From Actinomyces israelii DSM 43320 (GTDB lineage: Bacteria > Actinomycetota > Actinomycetes > Actinomycetales > Actinomycetaceae), in NCBI RefSeq assembly GCF_000711965.1, contig NZ_JONS01000002.1, positions 151,525 to 215,524 on the forward strand: a stretch of 64,000 nucleotides of DNA, written 5' to 3'. Made by a program: the position numbers and the translations under genes. Every line of letters begins with the position of its first letter. The first letter of the stretch is position 1. The notes below the pieces were generated by a model. That model did not search any database, had not been told where the DNA came from, and saw only the letters and a program-made list of their open reading frames with translations. Of the stretch, positions 16,342-25,292 are shown piece by piece.

Positions 16342-18126
16342 ATGCTGCCCCTCCGACAGTCCGTCTCCCGGGATATCCGCAGTCTCGACGGCGTGTGGCG
16401 CTTCCAGCTCGACGCCGGCGAGGACGCCGGCCTCGAGGAGCGCTGGTTCGATGCCCCTCTGAGCGCGCCGCGCCCCATGCCGGTGCCCGCCTCGTACAAC
16501 GACGTGACCACCGACGTCGAGGTCCACGACCACGTCGGCCTGGCCTGGTACGAGCGCGACGTCGTCGTCCCCGGACGCCTCGGCGACGACCGCCTGCTCC
16601 TGCGCTTCGGCTCGGTCACCCACCGCGCCCGGGTGTGGGTCGACGGCACCGAGGTCGCGACCCACACGGGCGGCTACCTCCCCTTCGAGGCCGACATCAC
16701 CGACCTCGTGGAGGCGGGCGGGACCTTCCGCCTGACCGTCGCCGTCGACAACCGCCTGACCTGGCAGACCCTGCCGCCGGGCTACCTCACCGAGGACAGC
16801 CGGGGGCGCAGGGTGCAGAGGTACTACCACGACTTCTTCAACTACGCCGGCATCCACCGCAGCGTCAGCCTCTACACGCGCCCGGCCGTGGCCGTCAGCG
16901 ACGTGACCGTGACCACCGGCTACGAGGGGACGACCGGCCGCGTCTCCTACGCCGTCGCCGCCGAGGGCGCCTCCGAGGTCTCCGTGGTGGTCCTGGACGC
17001 CGAGGGCCGCGAGGTCGGTCGCGCCCGGGGAGCCCGCGGCGAGGTCGCCATCCCCGACGTCACCCTGTGGAGGCCGGGCAGGGGTTACCTGTACACCCTC
17101 GAGGTGCACGCCGACGCCGACGTCTACCCCCAGCGCTTCGGCGTGCGCACCGTGGAGGTCAGGGACTCCCAGCTCCTCATCAACGGCGAGCCCTTCTACT
17201 TCCGCGGCTACGGACGCCACGAGGACAACCTCATCCGCGGCAAGGGGCACGACGACGTCCTCATGGTCCACGACTTCGAGCTCATGGAGTGGCAGGGGGC
17301 CAACTCCTTCCGCACCTCGCACTACCCCTACGCCGAGGAGGTCATGGACCACGCCGACGAGCGCGGTCTCGTCGTCATCGACGAGACCGCCGCCGTGGGG
17401 CTCAATGTCGGTATCGCGGCGGGGATCCTGGGCGGCCAGTCGCAGCCGACCTTCTGCCCCGAACGGGCCGACGAGGCCACCCGCGAGGCGCACGCCGCCC
17501 AGATCCGCGAGCTCATCGCCCGCGACAGGAACCGCCCCAGCGTGGTCCTGTGGTCCATCGCCAACGAGCCGGAGACCCACACCGAGGCCTCCCGCACCTA
17601 CTTCGAGCCGCTCGTCCGAGTGGCGCGCGAGGCCGATCCGACCCGGCCGGTCGGCTACGCCAACGTCATGCTCTCCACCCCCGACAAGGAGCGGATCATC
17701 GACCTGTTCGACGTCGTCATGCTCAACCGCTACTACGGCTGGTACGTGGATAACGGCAACCTCGACGACGCCGAGGCCCATCTGCGCGCCGAGATCGACG
17801 GGTGGCTCGCGCTGGCGCCGGGCAAGCCGATCCTGTTCACCGAGTACGGCCCGGACACCATGCCGGGGATCCGGGACGTCTTCCGCCGCCCCTGGAGCGA
17901 GGACTTCCAGGTCGACATGCTCTCCATGCACCACCGGGTCTTCGATGACTACGACGAGATCATCGGCGAGCAGATGTGGAACTTCGCCGACTTCCAGACC
18001 GCCACGGGTATTGTCCGCGTAGCCGGGAACAAGAAGGGGATGTTCACCAGGGCCCGCGACCCCAAGCAGAACGCCTTCGTCGTGCGCGAGCGCTGGCTGG
18101 CCATGCGCGAGCGCCTGGGCTTCTGA
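16342..18126 (+). CDS. uidA: Beta-glucuronidase, GH2
   Basis: Hydrolyses beta-D-glucuronides to glucuronate and an aglycone. The 594 residues have the GH2 order: sugar-binding domain (1-180, with WYERDVVVP), immunoglobulin-like domain, and TIM barrel from about residue 275. Glu409 in SIANEPET is the acid/base and Glu501 in FTEYGPDT the nucleophile. Asn563 and Lys565 in GNKKGMFTR form the NxK motif that binds the glucuronate carboxylate, which separates this enzyme from beta-galactosidases. No signal peptide, so it acts on imported glucuronides. It shares an operon with lacI and uxaC. Confidence 0.97.
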   Translation: MLPLRQSVSRDIRSLDGVWRFQLDAGEDAGLEERWFDAPLSAPRPMPVPASYNDVTTDVEVHDHVGLAWYERDVVVPGRLGDDRLLLRFGSVTHRARVWVDGTEVATHTGGYLPFEADITDLVEAGGTFRLTVAVDNRLTWQTLPPGYLTEDSRGRRVQRYYHDFFNYAGIHRSVSLYTRPAVAVSDVTVTTGYEGTTGRVSYAVAAEGASEVSVVVLDAEGREVGRARGARGEVAIPDVTLWRPGRGYLYTLEVHADADVYPQRFGVRTVEVRDSQLLINGEPFYFRGYGRHEDNLIRGKGHDDVLMVHDFELMEWQGANSFRTSHYPYAEEVMDHADERGLVVIDETAAVGLNVGIAAGILGGQSQPTFCPERADEATREAHAAQIRELIARDRNRPSVVLWSIANEPETHTEASRTYFEPLVRVAREADPTRPVGYANVMLSTPDKERIIDLFDVVMLNRYYGWYVDNGNLDDAEAHLRAEIDGWLALAPGKPILFTEYGPDTMPGIRDVFRRPWSEDFQVDMLSMHHRVFDDYDEIIGEQMWNFADFQTATGIVRVAGNKKGMFTRARDPKQNAFVVRERWLAMRERLGF

Positions 18127-18182
18127 GTCCGGTGGCGACGACGGCCCCGGGCCTCGGCGAAAGGGGGAGAGGAAGGACGGCG

Positions 18183-19283
18183 ATGACCCGCACCGACGCC
18201 GGCAGGGCGTCCGGCTCCTCGCCCGGGCGCCGCAAGGCGATCACTATCTACGACATCGCCAAGAGGGCGGGAGTCGCTCCCTCGACCGTCTCCCGGGCCC
18301 TGTCCCGTCCGGGCCGGGTCTCCAACGAGACCTCCCAGCGCATCCACGACGCCGCCGACGAGCTGGGGTACAAGCGCACCTCCCCGCACCGCCTCGCGCA
18401 CACGGCGGACGACACCTGCGTCATCGCCCTGGTGATCGCCGACGTCGGCAACCCCTACTTCAGCGAGCTCATGATCGGGCTGCAGGAGTCGGCCCGCACC
18501 AACGGATACACCGTCCTGCTCATCGACTCGCGCGAGGACGCCGTGGAGGAGAGGGCCGCCATTGAGCGCGTCCTCCACCTGGTCGACGGGATCGTCCTGT
18601 CGGCGTCCCGGATGACGAACTCGATGATCCAGCAGTTCAACCGCGCCGCACCGGTCGTCTCCCTGAACCGGCAGGTCCCGGGAATCACCTCGATCCTGCC
18701 CGACGCGACCCGGGGCATGCGCACCGCCGTGGAGTACCTGGCCGGCTACGGGCACGCCGAGATCACCTACCTCGCGGGGCCGTCGGGGTCGTGGGCGAAC
18801 GGGGCCCGCTGGGAGGGGCTGGTCCTCGCCTGCCAGGACCTCGGCCTGCGCGCCCACCGGGCGGGCCCCTGCCCGCCGACCGTCGGCGGCGGCGTGCGCG
18901 CCGTCGACGCCTGGGAGAGGCGCCCGACGACGGCGGTCATCGGCTACAACGACATCCTCGCGGTCGGCTTCATGAAGTCCGCCATCGCCCGGGGCATACG
19001 CGTACCGGAGGACCTGTCGATCATCGGGATCGACAACGCCGGCCTGTCGGCTCTCACCGAGCCGGGACTGACCTCCCTGGCCACACGATCGCGACAGCTG
19101 GGCGCGGCGGCCGCCGGGGCGATCGTCGGCCATCTGCGCCACCGCTCCCGGCCCCAGCCCCTGGTCACCACCCTGGAGATGTCCTTGCAGGTGCGCGCGA
19201 GCGTCGGCCCCGCCGCTGCACGCATCCCCGCCCGGCGCCCGCCCGCCACCCCGCACCACACGCAAAGGAGCACCCGCCGATGA
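18183..19283 (+). CDS. LacI-family transcriptional regulator of the glucuronide cluster
   Basis: 366 residues. The LacI helix-turn-helix ITIYDIAKRAGVAPSTVSRAL with hinge helix lies at about residues 21-70. The periplasmic-binding-like sensor has NPYFSELMIGLQESARTNGYTVLL and ends with the usual SIIGIDNAG block. The last 30 residues are a proline/arginine-rich tail. It is 56 bp after the beta-glucuronidase and its stop overlaps the start of uxaC, so it is co-expressed with them. The effector is probably a uronate intermediate (inference from context). Confidence 0.88.
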   Translation: MTRTDAGRASGSSPGRRKAITIYDIAKRAGVAPSTVSRALSRPGRVSNETSQRIHDAADELGYKRTSPHRLAHTADDTCVIALVIADVGNPYFSELMIGLQESARTNGYTVLLIDSREDAVEERAAIERVLHLVDGIVLSASRMTNSMIQQFNRAAPVVSLNRQVPGITSILPDATRGMRTAVEYLAGYGHAEITYLAGPSGSWANGARWEGLVLACQDLGLRAHRAGPCPPTVGGGVRAVDAWERRPTTAVIGYNDILAVGFMKSAIARGIRVPEDLSIIGIDNAGLSALTEPGLTSLATRSRQLGAAAAGAIVGHLRHRSRPQPLVTTLEMSLQVRASVGPAAARIPARRPPATPHHTQRSTRR

Positions 19284-20704
19284 CCCCGCAGCCCCTCGTC
19301 CTGTCCGCCGATCGGCTGCTGCCGGCGGATCCCACGACGCGCGGCATCGCCCGCGATCTTCTCGCCGAGGTGGAGGACGCCCCGATCGTCTCCCCCCACG
19401 GGCACGTCCCGCCGGAGTGGCTGGCCGACGACGTCGTCTTCTCCGACCCGACGAGTCTCCTGCTGACCCCCGACCACTACGCCAACCGCCTTCTGCACTC
19501 CCTCGCCGGCGTCGAGCTCGAGCGGCTGGGGGTGCCGGTGGGGACCGAGCGCACCGCCGACCAGTCGCGCGCGGCCTTCCGCCTTCTGTGCGAGAGCTGG
19601 CACCTGCTGGCCGGCACGCCCGTGCAGGCGTGGTTCGCCGAGGAGCTCCACGGCGTCTTCGGCGTGCGCGTGCAGCCCTGCGCGCGCACGGCCGACGACA
19701 TCTACGACCAGATCGACGCCGCTCTTCACACCCCGGAGTTCTCCGTGCGCGCCCTGTACGAGCGCTTCGATATCGCCGTCCTGGCGACGACGGACGACCC
19801 GTGCTCCGACCTGGCCGCGCACCGCACGCTCGCGCAGGACCCGCGGTGGACCGGGCGCGTGGTGCCGACCTTCCGCCCCGACGCCTACCTCGAACCGGCG
19901 CGCGCGGGGTGGCGGGAGCTCACCGAGCGGCTCGGAGAGGCCGCCGGCCTCGACGTGTCCACCTACACCGGGCACGTCGAGGCGATGCGGGCGCGGCGCG
20001 CCTTCTTCAAGGCCAATGGCGCGGTCTCCTCCGACCACTCGCACGCCGACCCGGGGACCGAGCGGCTGACCGGGACGGAGGCGGAGACCCTCTACGCCCG
20101 CGCCCTGGCGGGCACGCTCGATGGGCGCGACAGCGACCGGCTGCGCCGCCACATGGTCAATGACCAGGCCCGCCTCGCAGTCGACGACGGCCTGGTGATG
20201 ACCCTGCACCCCGCCGTCCTGCGCAACCACGACACCGGCGCCTTCCGCCGCTACGGCGCCGACGTCGGCGGCGACATCCCGATGGCCGTGGAGTTCACGC
20301 GCAGCCTGCGCCCGCTTCTGGACGCCTACGGCAATGCCGAGGGCTTCCACCTCATCCCCTTCACCATGGACGAGACGGTCTACTCGCGCGAGCTCGCGCC
20401 ACTCGCCGGCTGGTACCGGGGGGTGTACGTGGGCGTGCCGTGGTGGTTCATCGACGAGCCTGACGCCATGCTCCGCTTCCGTGCGGCGACGACGGGTTTC
20501 GCAACCCTCTACAAGACCTCGGGATTCATCGACGACACCCGCGCCTTCTGCTCCATCCCCGCGCGCCACGGCATCGCCCGGCGCTGCGACTCGTCCTTCC
20601 TGGCCCGGCTCGTGGTCGAGCACCGGATCACCATGGACGACGCCGTCCGGATCTCCCGCGACCTCGTCGGCCCCATCCCCCGGCGGGCCTTCAAGCTCGA
20701 CTGA
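19280..20704 (+). CDS. uxaC: Glucuronate isomerase
   Basis: Isomerises D-glucuronate to D-fructuronate. The 474 residues carry PIVSPHGHVPPEWLADD (metal His motif) near the start, DPCSDLAAHR, VVPTFRPDAYLEPAR, SSDHSHADPGT, and KTSGFIDDTRAFCSIPARHGIARR at the end, all typical of UxaC. Length is normal. Its ATG overlaps the stop of lacI (ATGA). It supplies the substrate for uxuB on the opposite strand, so GH2, UxaC, UxuB, UxuA, KdgK and Eda make a complete route from glucuronide to pyruvate. Confidence 0.96.
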   Translation: MTPQPLVLSADRLLPADPTTRGIARDLLAEVEDAPIVSPHGHVPPEWLADDVVFSDPTSLLLTPDHYANRLLHSLAGVELERLGVPVGTERTADQSRAAFRLLCESWHLLAGTPVQAWFAEELHGVFGVRVQPCARTADDIYDQIDAALHTPEFSVRALYERFDIAVLATTDDPCSDLAAHRTLAQDPRWTGRVVPTFRPDAYLEPARAGWRELTERLGEAAGLDVSTYTGHVEAMRARRAFFKANGAVSSDHSHADPGTERLTGTEAETLYARALAGTLDGRDSDRLRRHMVNDQARLAVDDGLVMTLHPAVLRNHDTGAFRRYGADVGGDIPMAVEFTRSLRPLLDAYGNAEGFHLIPFTMDETVYSRELAPLAGWYRGVYVGVPWWFIDEPDAMLRFRAATTGFATLYKTSGFIDDTRAFCSIPARHGIARRCDSSFLARLVVEHRITMDDAVRISRDLVGPIPRRAFKLD

Positions 20705-20775
20705 GCCGCCGAGGCGCGCCAGGGCCGGAAGCCAGGAACGCACCGATGACGCAGGACGCCGGCCGGGGTCCTGCC

Positions 20776-21834
20776 TCACGCCCGCGCGGCCCGGACGAGC
20801 CCTCGGCGCGGGTGCGGCACCGTCGTCGACTCCCCCCGGATGAACTCGGAGGCGATGACGACGGGCGAGGGCGCGGCACCGGCCCGGTCCGGGAGGTCCA
20901 GCAGAAGCTCCACCGCGGCCCTCCCGGCGGCCGTGAAGTCCTGGCGCAGCGTCGTCAGGGTGGGGGTCACGACGTCCGCCAGCGGGATCCCGTCGAAGCC
21001 GGTCACCGAGACGTCCTCCGGAACGGACAGGCCGGCCTCGTGAACGGCCCGGACCGCCCCGAGGGCGAGCTCGTCGTTCGGGCAGACCACCGCGGTGACC
21101 AGCTCCCCGTACTCCTCCAGCAGCCTCCGGCAGGCCCGGTAGCCCGCGCGCGGCTCCCACGACTCGCAGCGAACGATCGGATACAGGGGCAGGCGGGCGT
21201 CCCGCAGCGCGTCGAGGGCCCCGACGGACCTGCGCTCCGGAGGAGCGTTGTTCGGCTGCGCCACGACGAAGACGGAGGTGTGCCCCAGCTCGACGAGGTG
21301 CTTGGTCACCTCGTAGGCGCCCCCGTACTCGTCAATGGCCACGTACGGCTTGCCCGAGGACTCTCCGGACTGCGGCGGCCCCACGTCGACCACGGGGAGG
21401 TAGTCGGGAATCCGGGAGATCGCGCTGTGCGCCAGGACGTCGTAGTCCACGACCACGACGCCGGCGGGCTGGTGCGAGGCCGTCGATGCCACCGCGTGCT
21501 CCACGGCCTTCTCGTCGTCCCGGTCGAGCACGCAGATGAGGGAGGACATTCCCGCCCTCCGAGCCCGCTGCTCGGCGCCGCTGATCGTCTGCGCGTACCC
21601 GTAGGGCAGCGTCTCGGAGGTAATGATCGCCAGGGTCTCGGGCCGCCCGGACACCAGCTGGCGCGCCGCAGAGTTCCCGAAGTAGCCCAGCTCGCGCATC
21701 ACCGCCTCCACGCGGGCGCGGGTCCTATCGCTGACCTTCTGCGAGCGGCTCAGGACGCGGGAGACCGTCACCGTCGAGACGCCCGCCTCGCTTGCGACGT
21801 CGGCGATCGTGGGCCGCTTCGGGGTGGGCTTCAC
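20776..21834 (-). CDS. LacI-family regulator of the GH36/ABC locus
   Basis: 352 residues. The DNA-binding domain TIADVASEAGVSTVTVSRVLSRSQKVSD is at the N-terminus; the sensor domain ends with SVTGFDGIPLADVVTPTLTTLRQ. It starts at GTG with a badly spaced GGAG 2 nt upstream and a GATACCCT just before, so it may be translated from a leaderless or near-leaderless mRNA. It lies 96 bp downstream of the MalG-type permease on the same strand. The inverted repeats at 25121 and 25219 are the likely targets. Confidence 0.87.
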   Translation of the reverse strand: MKPTPKRPTIADVASEAGVSTVTVSRVLSRSQKVSDRTRARVEAVMRELGYFGNSAARQLVSGRPETLAIITSETLPYGYAQTISGAEQRARRAGMSSLICVLDRDDEKAVEHAVASTASHQPAGVVVVDYDVLAHSAISRIPDYLPVVDVGPPQSGESSGKPYVAIDEYGGAYEVTKHLVELGHTSVFVVAQPNNAPPERRSVGALDALRDARLPLYPIVRCESWEPRAGYRACRRLLEEYGELVTAVVCPNDELALGAVRAVHEAGLSVPEDVSVTGFDGIPLADVVTPTLTTLRQDFTAAGRAAVELLLDLPDRAGAAPSPVVIASEFIRGESTTVPHPRRGLVRAARA

Positions 21835-21930
21835 GGCTCCAGGGTATCGACCGGCAGACCGACCCGGACGTCCGCAGCGCCCGCGCGCCGCGGCGCCCGC
21901 GTTCTTGTCGGGTCCGGGCCCCGCCGGTCC

Positions 21931-22776
21931 TCACCCCTTGACCGCGCCGCTCATCATTCCGGCCATGAAGAACCTCTGCAGGAACAGGAAGACGAGCGCC
22001 ACCGGCAGGACCGCAATGACGGAGGCCGCCATGAGCCCTCCCCAGTCGATGGAGTTCGCCCCCTTGAACAGCATGATCGCGGGCGTGATCGTGCGGAAGC
22101 GGTCCTGAGAGATGAAGATGTAGCCGAACATGAACTCGTTCCACGCGTTGATGAAGGCGTAGAGGCCGACCGAGACGATGCTGGGCCGCATCATGGGGAG
22201 GATCACTCTGCGCATCGTCTGCAGCCTCCCGCACCCGTCGATCTCCGCGGCCTCCTCCAGGGAGACCGGTATCGCGTCGAAGGCGCTGGAGAGCATGAAG
22301 GTGCACATCGGGATCACGAAGGTCGTGTACGCGAGGACCAGGGACAGCGGGGACTCGAGCAGCCCGAGATTCTTCATCGTGATGTAGAGCGGGACGAGCA
22401 GAAGAACGCCCGGGATCATCTGCGAGACCAGCATGAAGAAGCTGGCGCATCGGACGGACCGTCTTCGGAAGAACCTGCTGAAGACGTAGCCCGCGAAGAT
22501 CGCAATGACCAGCGCGAGCAGGCAGGCGGTGGCCGAGACGACGAGGCTGTTGCGGATGTACCGCAGGAAGCCGTGGTCGAGCAGGACGCTCCGGAAGCTC
22601 CCCAGGGTCGGGTGGTCGATTGTCAGGCGGGGGACGCGGGCGCGGATCTCCTCGCGCGGCTTCAATGCGGACAGCGCCATCCACACGAACGGGAAGATGC
22701 TGTAGATGACGAGGAGGGTCAGGAGGACGTAGGCGACCGCGTCACCGAGGACCCGCTGCTTCTTCATGTCGATCAA
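21931..22776 (-). CDS. Carbohydrate ABC transporter permease, MalG type
   Basis: 281 residues, six predicted membrane spans, and the cytoplasmic EAA loop LEEAAEIDGCGRLQTMRRVILPMMRPS that contacts the ATPase. The C-terminus ends GAVKG, as in many MalG homologues. The start is TTG at 22776, which overlaps the stop of the upstream permease and sits 8 nt after GAGGAG; an ATG three codons later lacks a good ribosome site. It forms a heterodimer with the product of the gene at 22773-23711. No ATPase gene is nearby. Confidence 0.88.
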   Translation of the reverse strand: MIDMKKQRVLGDAVAYVLLTLLVIYSIFPFVWMALSALKPREEIRARVPRLTIDHPTLGSFRSVLLDHGFLRYIRNSLVVSATACLLALVIAIFAGYVFSRFFRRRSVRCASFFMLVSQMIPGVLLLVPLYITMKNLGLLESPLSLVLAYTTFVIPMCTFMLSSAFDAIPVSLEEAAEIDGCGRLQTMRRVILPMMRPSIVSVGLYAFINAWNEFMFGYIFISQDRFRTITPAIMLFKGANSIDWGGLMAASVIAVLPVALVFLFLQRFFMAGMMSGAVKG

Positions 22777-23711
22777 CCCACGATCTCCTCACTGAGGCTC
22801 CGGCGCATTCTGTAGTAGATGACGAATATGAGGCTCGTCGCCGCCAGCATGATTGTGGACAGCGCGGAGGCCATACCGACGTTGAAGTCCTGCATCGAAT
22901 ATCGGTAGATGAGGAGCGGAAGAGTCATGGTGGCGTAGTTGGGCCCGCCCTGAGTCATGACCCAGATGAAGTCGAAGTTCACCGCCGTCCAGATCAGGTG
23001 CATGAACACGATGATGAGCGAGGGTGAGCGCAGCTGGGGGAAGCTCACCGCCCAGAAGGACCTCCAGGCCGAGGCCCCGTCGATCTGCGTGGCCTCCTTG
23101 AGCTCGGGCGGGATCGCCTGAAGCGCAGCGAGGAAGGTGATCGTGTAGTAGGGGAAGCTCCGCCAGATGTTGACGAAGATGACGGCGGGCATCGCCCAGG
23201 CCGAGTCCCCGAGGAAGTTGACGGGCGAGTCGGTCGCTCCCGCCCGCACCAGGACGGCGTTGACGATCCCGAAGTCCGGGTTGAGCATCCACTCCCACGT
23301 CATTCCCGCCACGATAATCGGCACCAGCCAGGGGACGAAGGTCAGCGTCCTGAATACTCCCCCGCCCCGAAGGCGCCGGTTGAGGAGGACCGCGGAGCCC
23401 AGACCGAGGACATACTCGCCGACGACGGATCCGATCGTCCAGACGAGCGAGTTCCTGACAGCCCCCGAGAAATGGGGGTCGGCAAGGACGTCCGAGTAGT
23501 TCTCGGTGCCGGCGAGCCCCGAGACCGACGGATTGACGAGGTTCGAGTGCGAGAACCCGTCGACAAGGACCTTGAGGAGCGGGTAGCCGATGAGGAGGAC
23601 GAGGAAGACCCAGGTCGGCAGGAGGGCCGTGGTCACGAATCTTCTGCTCGCCCTGCTCCGGGGGCTCCTACGGCCGGCCTTTCCCCGCCCCTCCGCCTCC
23701 TGCTGGGACAT
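22773..23711 (-). CDS. Carbohydrate ABC transporter permease, MalF type
   Basis: 312 residues. A basic N-terminal tail (residues 1-30) precedes six membrane spans. The EAA loop is LKEATQIDGASAWRSFWAVSFPQLRSP. The WVMTQGGPNYATMTLPLLIYRY segment near the end is typical of MalF-like sugar permeases. GGAAGGAG lies a few nt before the ATG at 23711; longer in-frame starts would leave a non-conserved tail. It overlaps the next permease and follows the binding protein by about 50 bp. Confidence 0.9.
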   Translation of the reverse strand: MSQQEAEGRGKAGRRSPRSRASRRFVTTALLPTWVFLVLLIGYPLLKVLVDGFSHSNLVNPSVSGLAGTENYSDVLADPHFSGAVRNSLVWTIGSVVGEYVLGLGSAVLLNRRLRGGGVFRTLTFVPWLVPIIVAGMTWEWMLNPDFGIVNAVLVRAGATDSPVNFLGDSAWAMPAVIFVNIWRSFPYYTITFLAALQAIPPELKEATQIDGASAWRSFWAVSFPQLRSPSLIIVFMHLIWTAVNFDFIWVMTQGGPNYATMTLPLLIYRYSMQDFNVGMASALSTIMLAATSLIFVIYYRMRRSLSEEIVG

Positions 23712-23760
23712 GCCTCTCCTTCCCCCGTGCTGACGGCGCCGAACAACTCCCCCGAGGACG

Positions 23761-25035
23761 TCAGGCGTGTGCGTCACCGGACTGCTGCAGCGAGGTGTTG
23801 ATCGCCTCTGACAACCAGGTGGCCGCCTCCGCGGAGGACGTCCCCTCCTGAAGAACCATGGCCAGGGCGTCAATCATGTTCTGCGTGACTCCGGACAATG
23901 CGATCGGCGGGTAGGTGACGCCGGTGTCGAGGAGCGCGGAGAAGTCTCTGCTCCACTTCGTGTCGGTGGATACGCCCGACAGGGCGGAGCGGTCGGCGAA
24001 GCCCGCCGTCTGCCACTCGGTGGAGGCGAACGCCCGGGCCAGCCGCGTCGCGCCGTCGAGCGCCCTGGAGGACGACATGACCATGAGGGGCTTGGCCTCG
24101 ATGTAGGTGGCGGGCCGGCCGTCCGCGGGATGCGGAATCGGATGGACCGACACGTCCCCCATGGTGCTCGGGTTGGAGGACTCGCGCTCGGCGAGCCAGT
24201 TGCCGGTGACGTACGTGGCGGTCAGGCCCGTCGCGAAGTTCTCATCGGTCTCCTCCCAGCCGTAGGTGGACGAGTTGGGCGAGGCGGCGCCGGACCTGAC
24301 GAGCGAGGCGTAGAAGTCGAAGACCTTGACGGCCCCGGCGAGCTCGTCGGGGTTGTCTCCCCAGGTGTTGCGGTAGCCGCCGCCCTCCTGCTCGGCGGCG
24401 ACGGCCAGGCCGTACTGGGCCAGGTACACGAGGAGCTCCTGAGGGGCGCGCACCCCGGTGCCCGCCACCCCGTAGAAGGACGATCCTGTGGCCTGCTCGA
24501 CCTTCGTGCCGGCCCCGACCACCGCGTCCCACGTCCTGGGGACCGCGACCCCGGCCCGAGCCAGCAGGTCATCATGAACGAGGTAGGCGCGCGCGGTGGT
24601 CTCGTAGGGGAAGCCGATGATCTTCCCGTCCACGGTCATCGCGGACTTGACTGTGTCACTGACCTTGTCCCTGTCCTCCCAGGAGTCCCAGGCGGAGGTG
24701 AGGTCCGCGAGGATCCCGAGCCTGTGGAGCTCGCCGACGTACTCGGGAAGCCCCCAGACGGCGTCCGGAAGGTTGCCGCCGGCGGCCGAGGCGATGAGCT
24801 TCTCGTGAAGCATGTCGTAGGTGAAGTTCGTCTGATTGACCGTGAAGCCGGTTGACTCCTCGAACTTCTTGATCTGCTCCTGGCCGGCCTTCGCCGTATC
24901 GGCGCCCTCGGTCCAGGCGGTCCACAGCTCGACGGTCCTCGAGTCGCCCTTCGATCTTCCGGCGCCGCAGGCGGCGAGGAGGGCGGGGGCGGCTACCGCG
25001 CCGCCGGCCAGTTTCAGGACAGTCCTTCGCTTCAT
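23761..25035 (-). CDS. Sugar-binding lipoprotein of an ABC importer
   Basis: 424 residues. The N-terminus MKRRTVLKLAGGAVAAPALLAACG is a lipoprotein signal with lipobox LAAC, so the protein is anchored outside the membrane. The mature part has the family 1 solute-binding fold (VELWTAWTEG, NLPDAVWGLPEYVGELHRLG, TATYVTGNWLAE). GGAGG is 6 nt before the chosen ATG; two upstream ATGs in frame lack it. The divergent GH36 gene suggests an alpha-galactoside ligand. First gene of the operon with the two permeases and lacI. Confidence 0.92.
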   Translation of the reverse strand: MKRRTVLKLAGGAVAAPALLAACGAGRSKGDSRTVELWTAWTEGADTAKAGQEQIKKFEESTGFTVNQTNFTYDMLHEKLIASAAGGNLPDAVWGLPEYVGELHRLGILADLTSAWDSWEDRDKVSDTVKSAMTVDGKIIGFPYETTARAYLVHDDLLARAGVAVPRTWDAVVGAGTKVEQATGSSFYGVAGTGVRAPQELLVYLAQYGLAVAAEQEGGGYRNTWGDNPDELAGAVKVFDFYASLVRSGAASPNSSTYGWEETDENFATGLTATYVTGNWLAERESSNPSTMGDVSVHPIPHPADGRPATYIEAKPLMVMSSSRALDGATRLARAFASTEWQTAGFADRSALSGVSTDTKWSRDFSALLDTGVTYPPIALSGVTQNMIDALAMVLQEGTSSAEAATWLSEAINTSLQQSGDAHA

Positions 25036-25120
25036 GGGAAGCCTCCGCATGCTCGTCATTGAACAAGGCGCGCACCACAGGTGGCCGGCGCAAGCCGGGC
25101 GGGCCGACGCATCCGACCAT

Positions 25121-25239
25121 ATGATGAACGTCGATCATTTATACGGCACATCCACACTCCTCGTCAAGTCCGTGCGACAACGATTACTTCCCTCTTGCGC
25201 CCAAGAGCACGAGAGGACATGATGAACTACGTTTATCAT
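25121..25239. promoter_or_regulatory. Two ATGATGAAC-type inverted repeats between the divergent ABC and GH36 genes
   Basis: Site 1 (25121-25138) reads ATGATGAACGTCGATCAT. Site 2 (25219-25239) has arms ATGATGAAC and GTTTATCAT around TAC, one mismatch. Both sit in the AT-richest part of a 257-bp gap between the lipoprotein gene and the alpha-galactosidase, 98 bp apart. LacI-family control by the protein at 20776 is the natural reading. The two sites differ in half-site spacing, so they may not be bound equally. Confidence 0.55.
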
Positions 25240-25292
25240 TCTCTGCCACGGCCCGTCAGGCGCTGCGGCGCCGCTCACAAGGAGGTTGAGAG

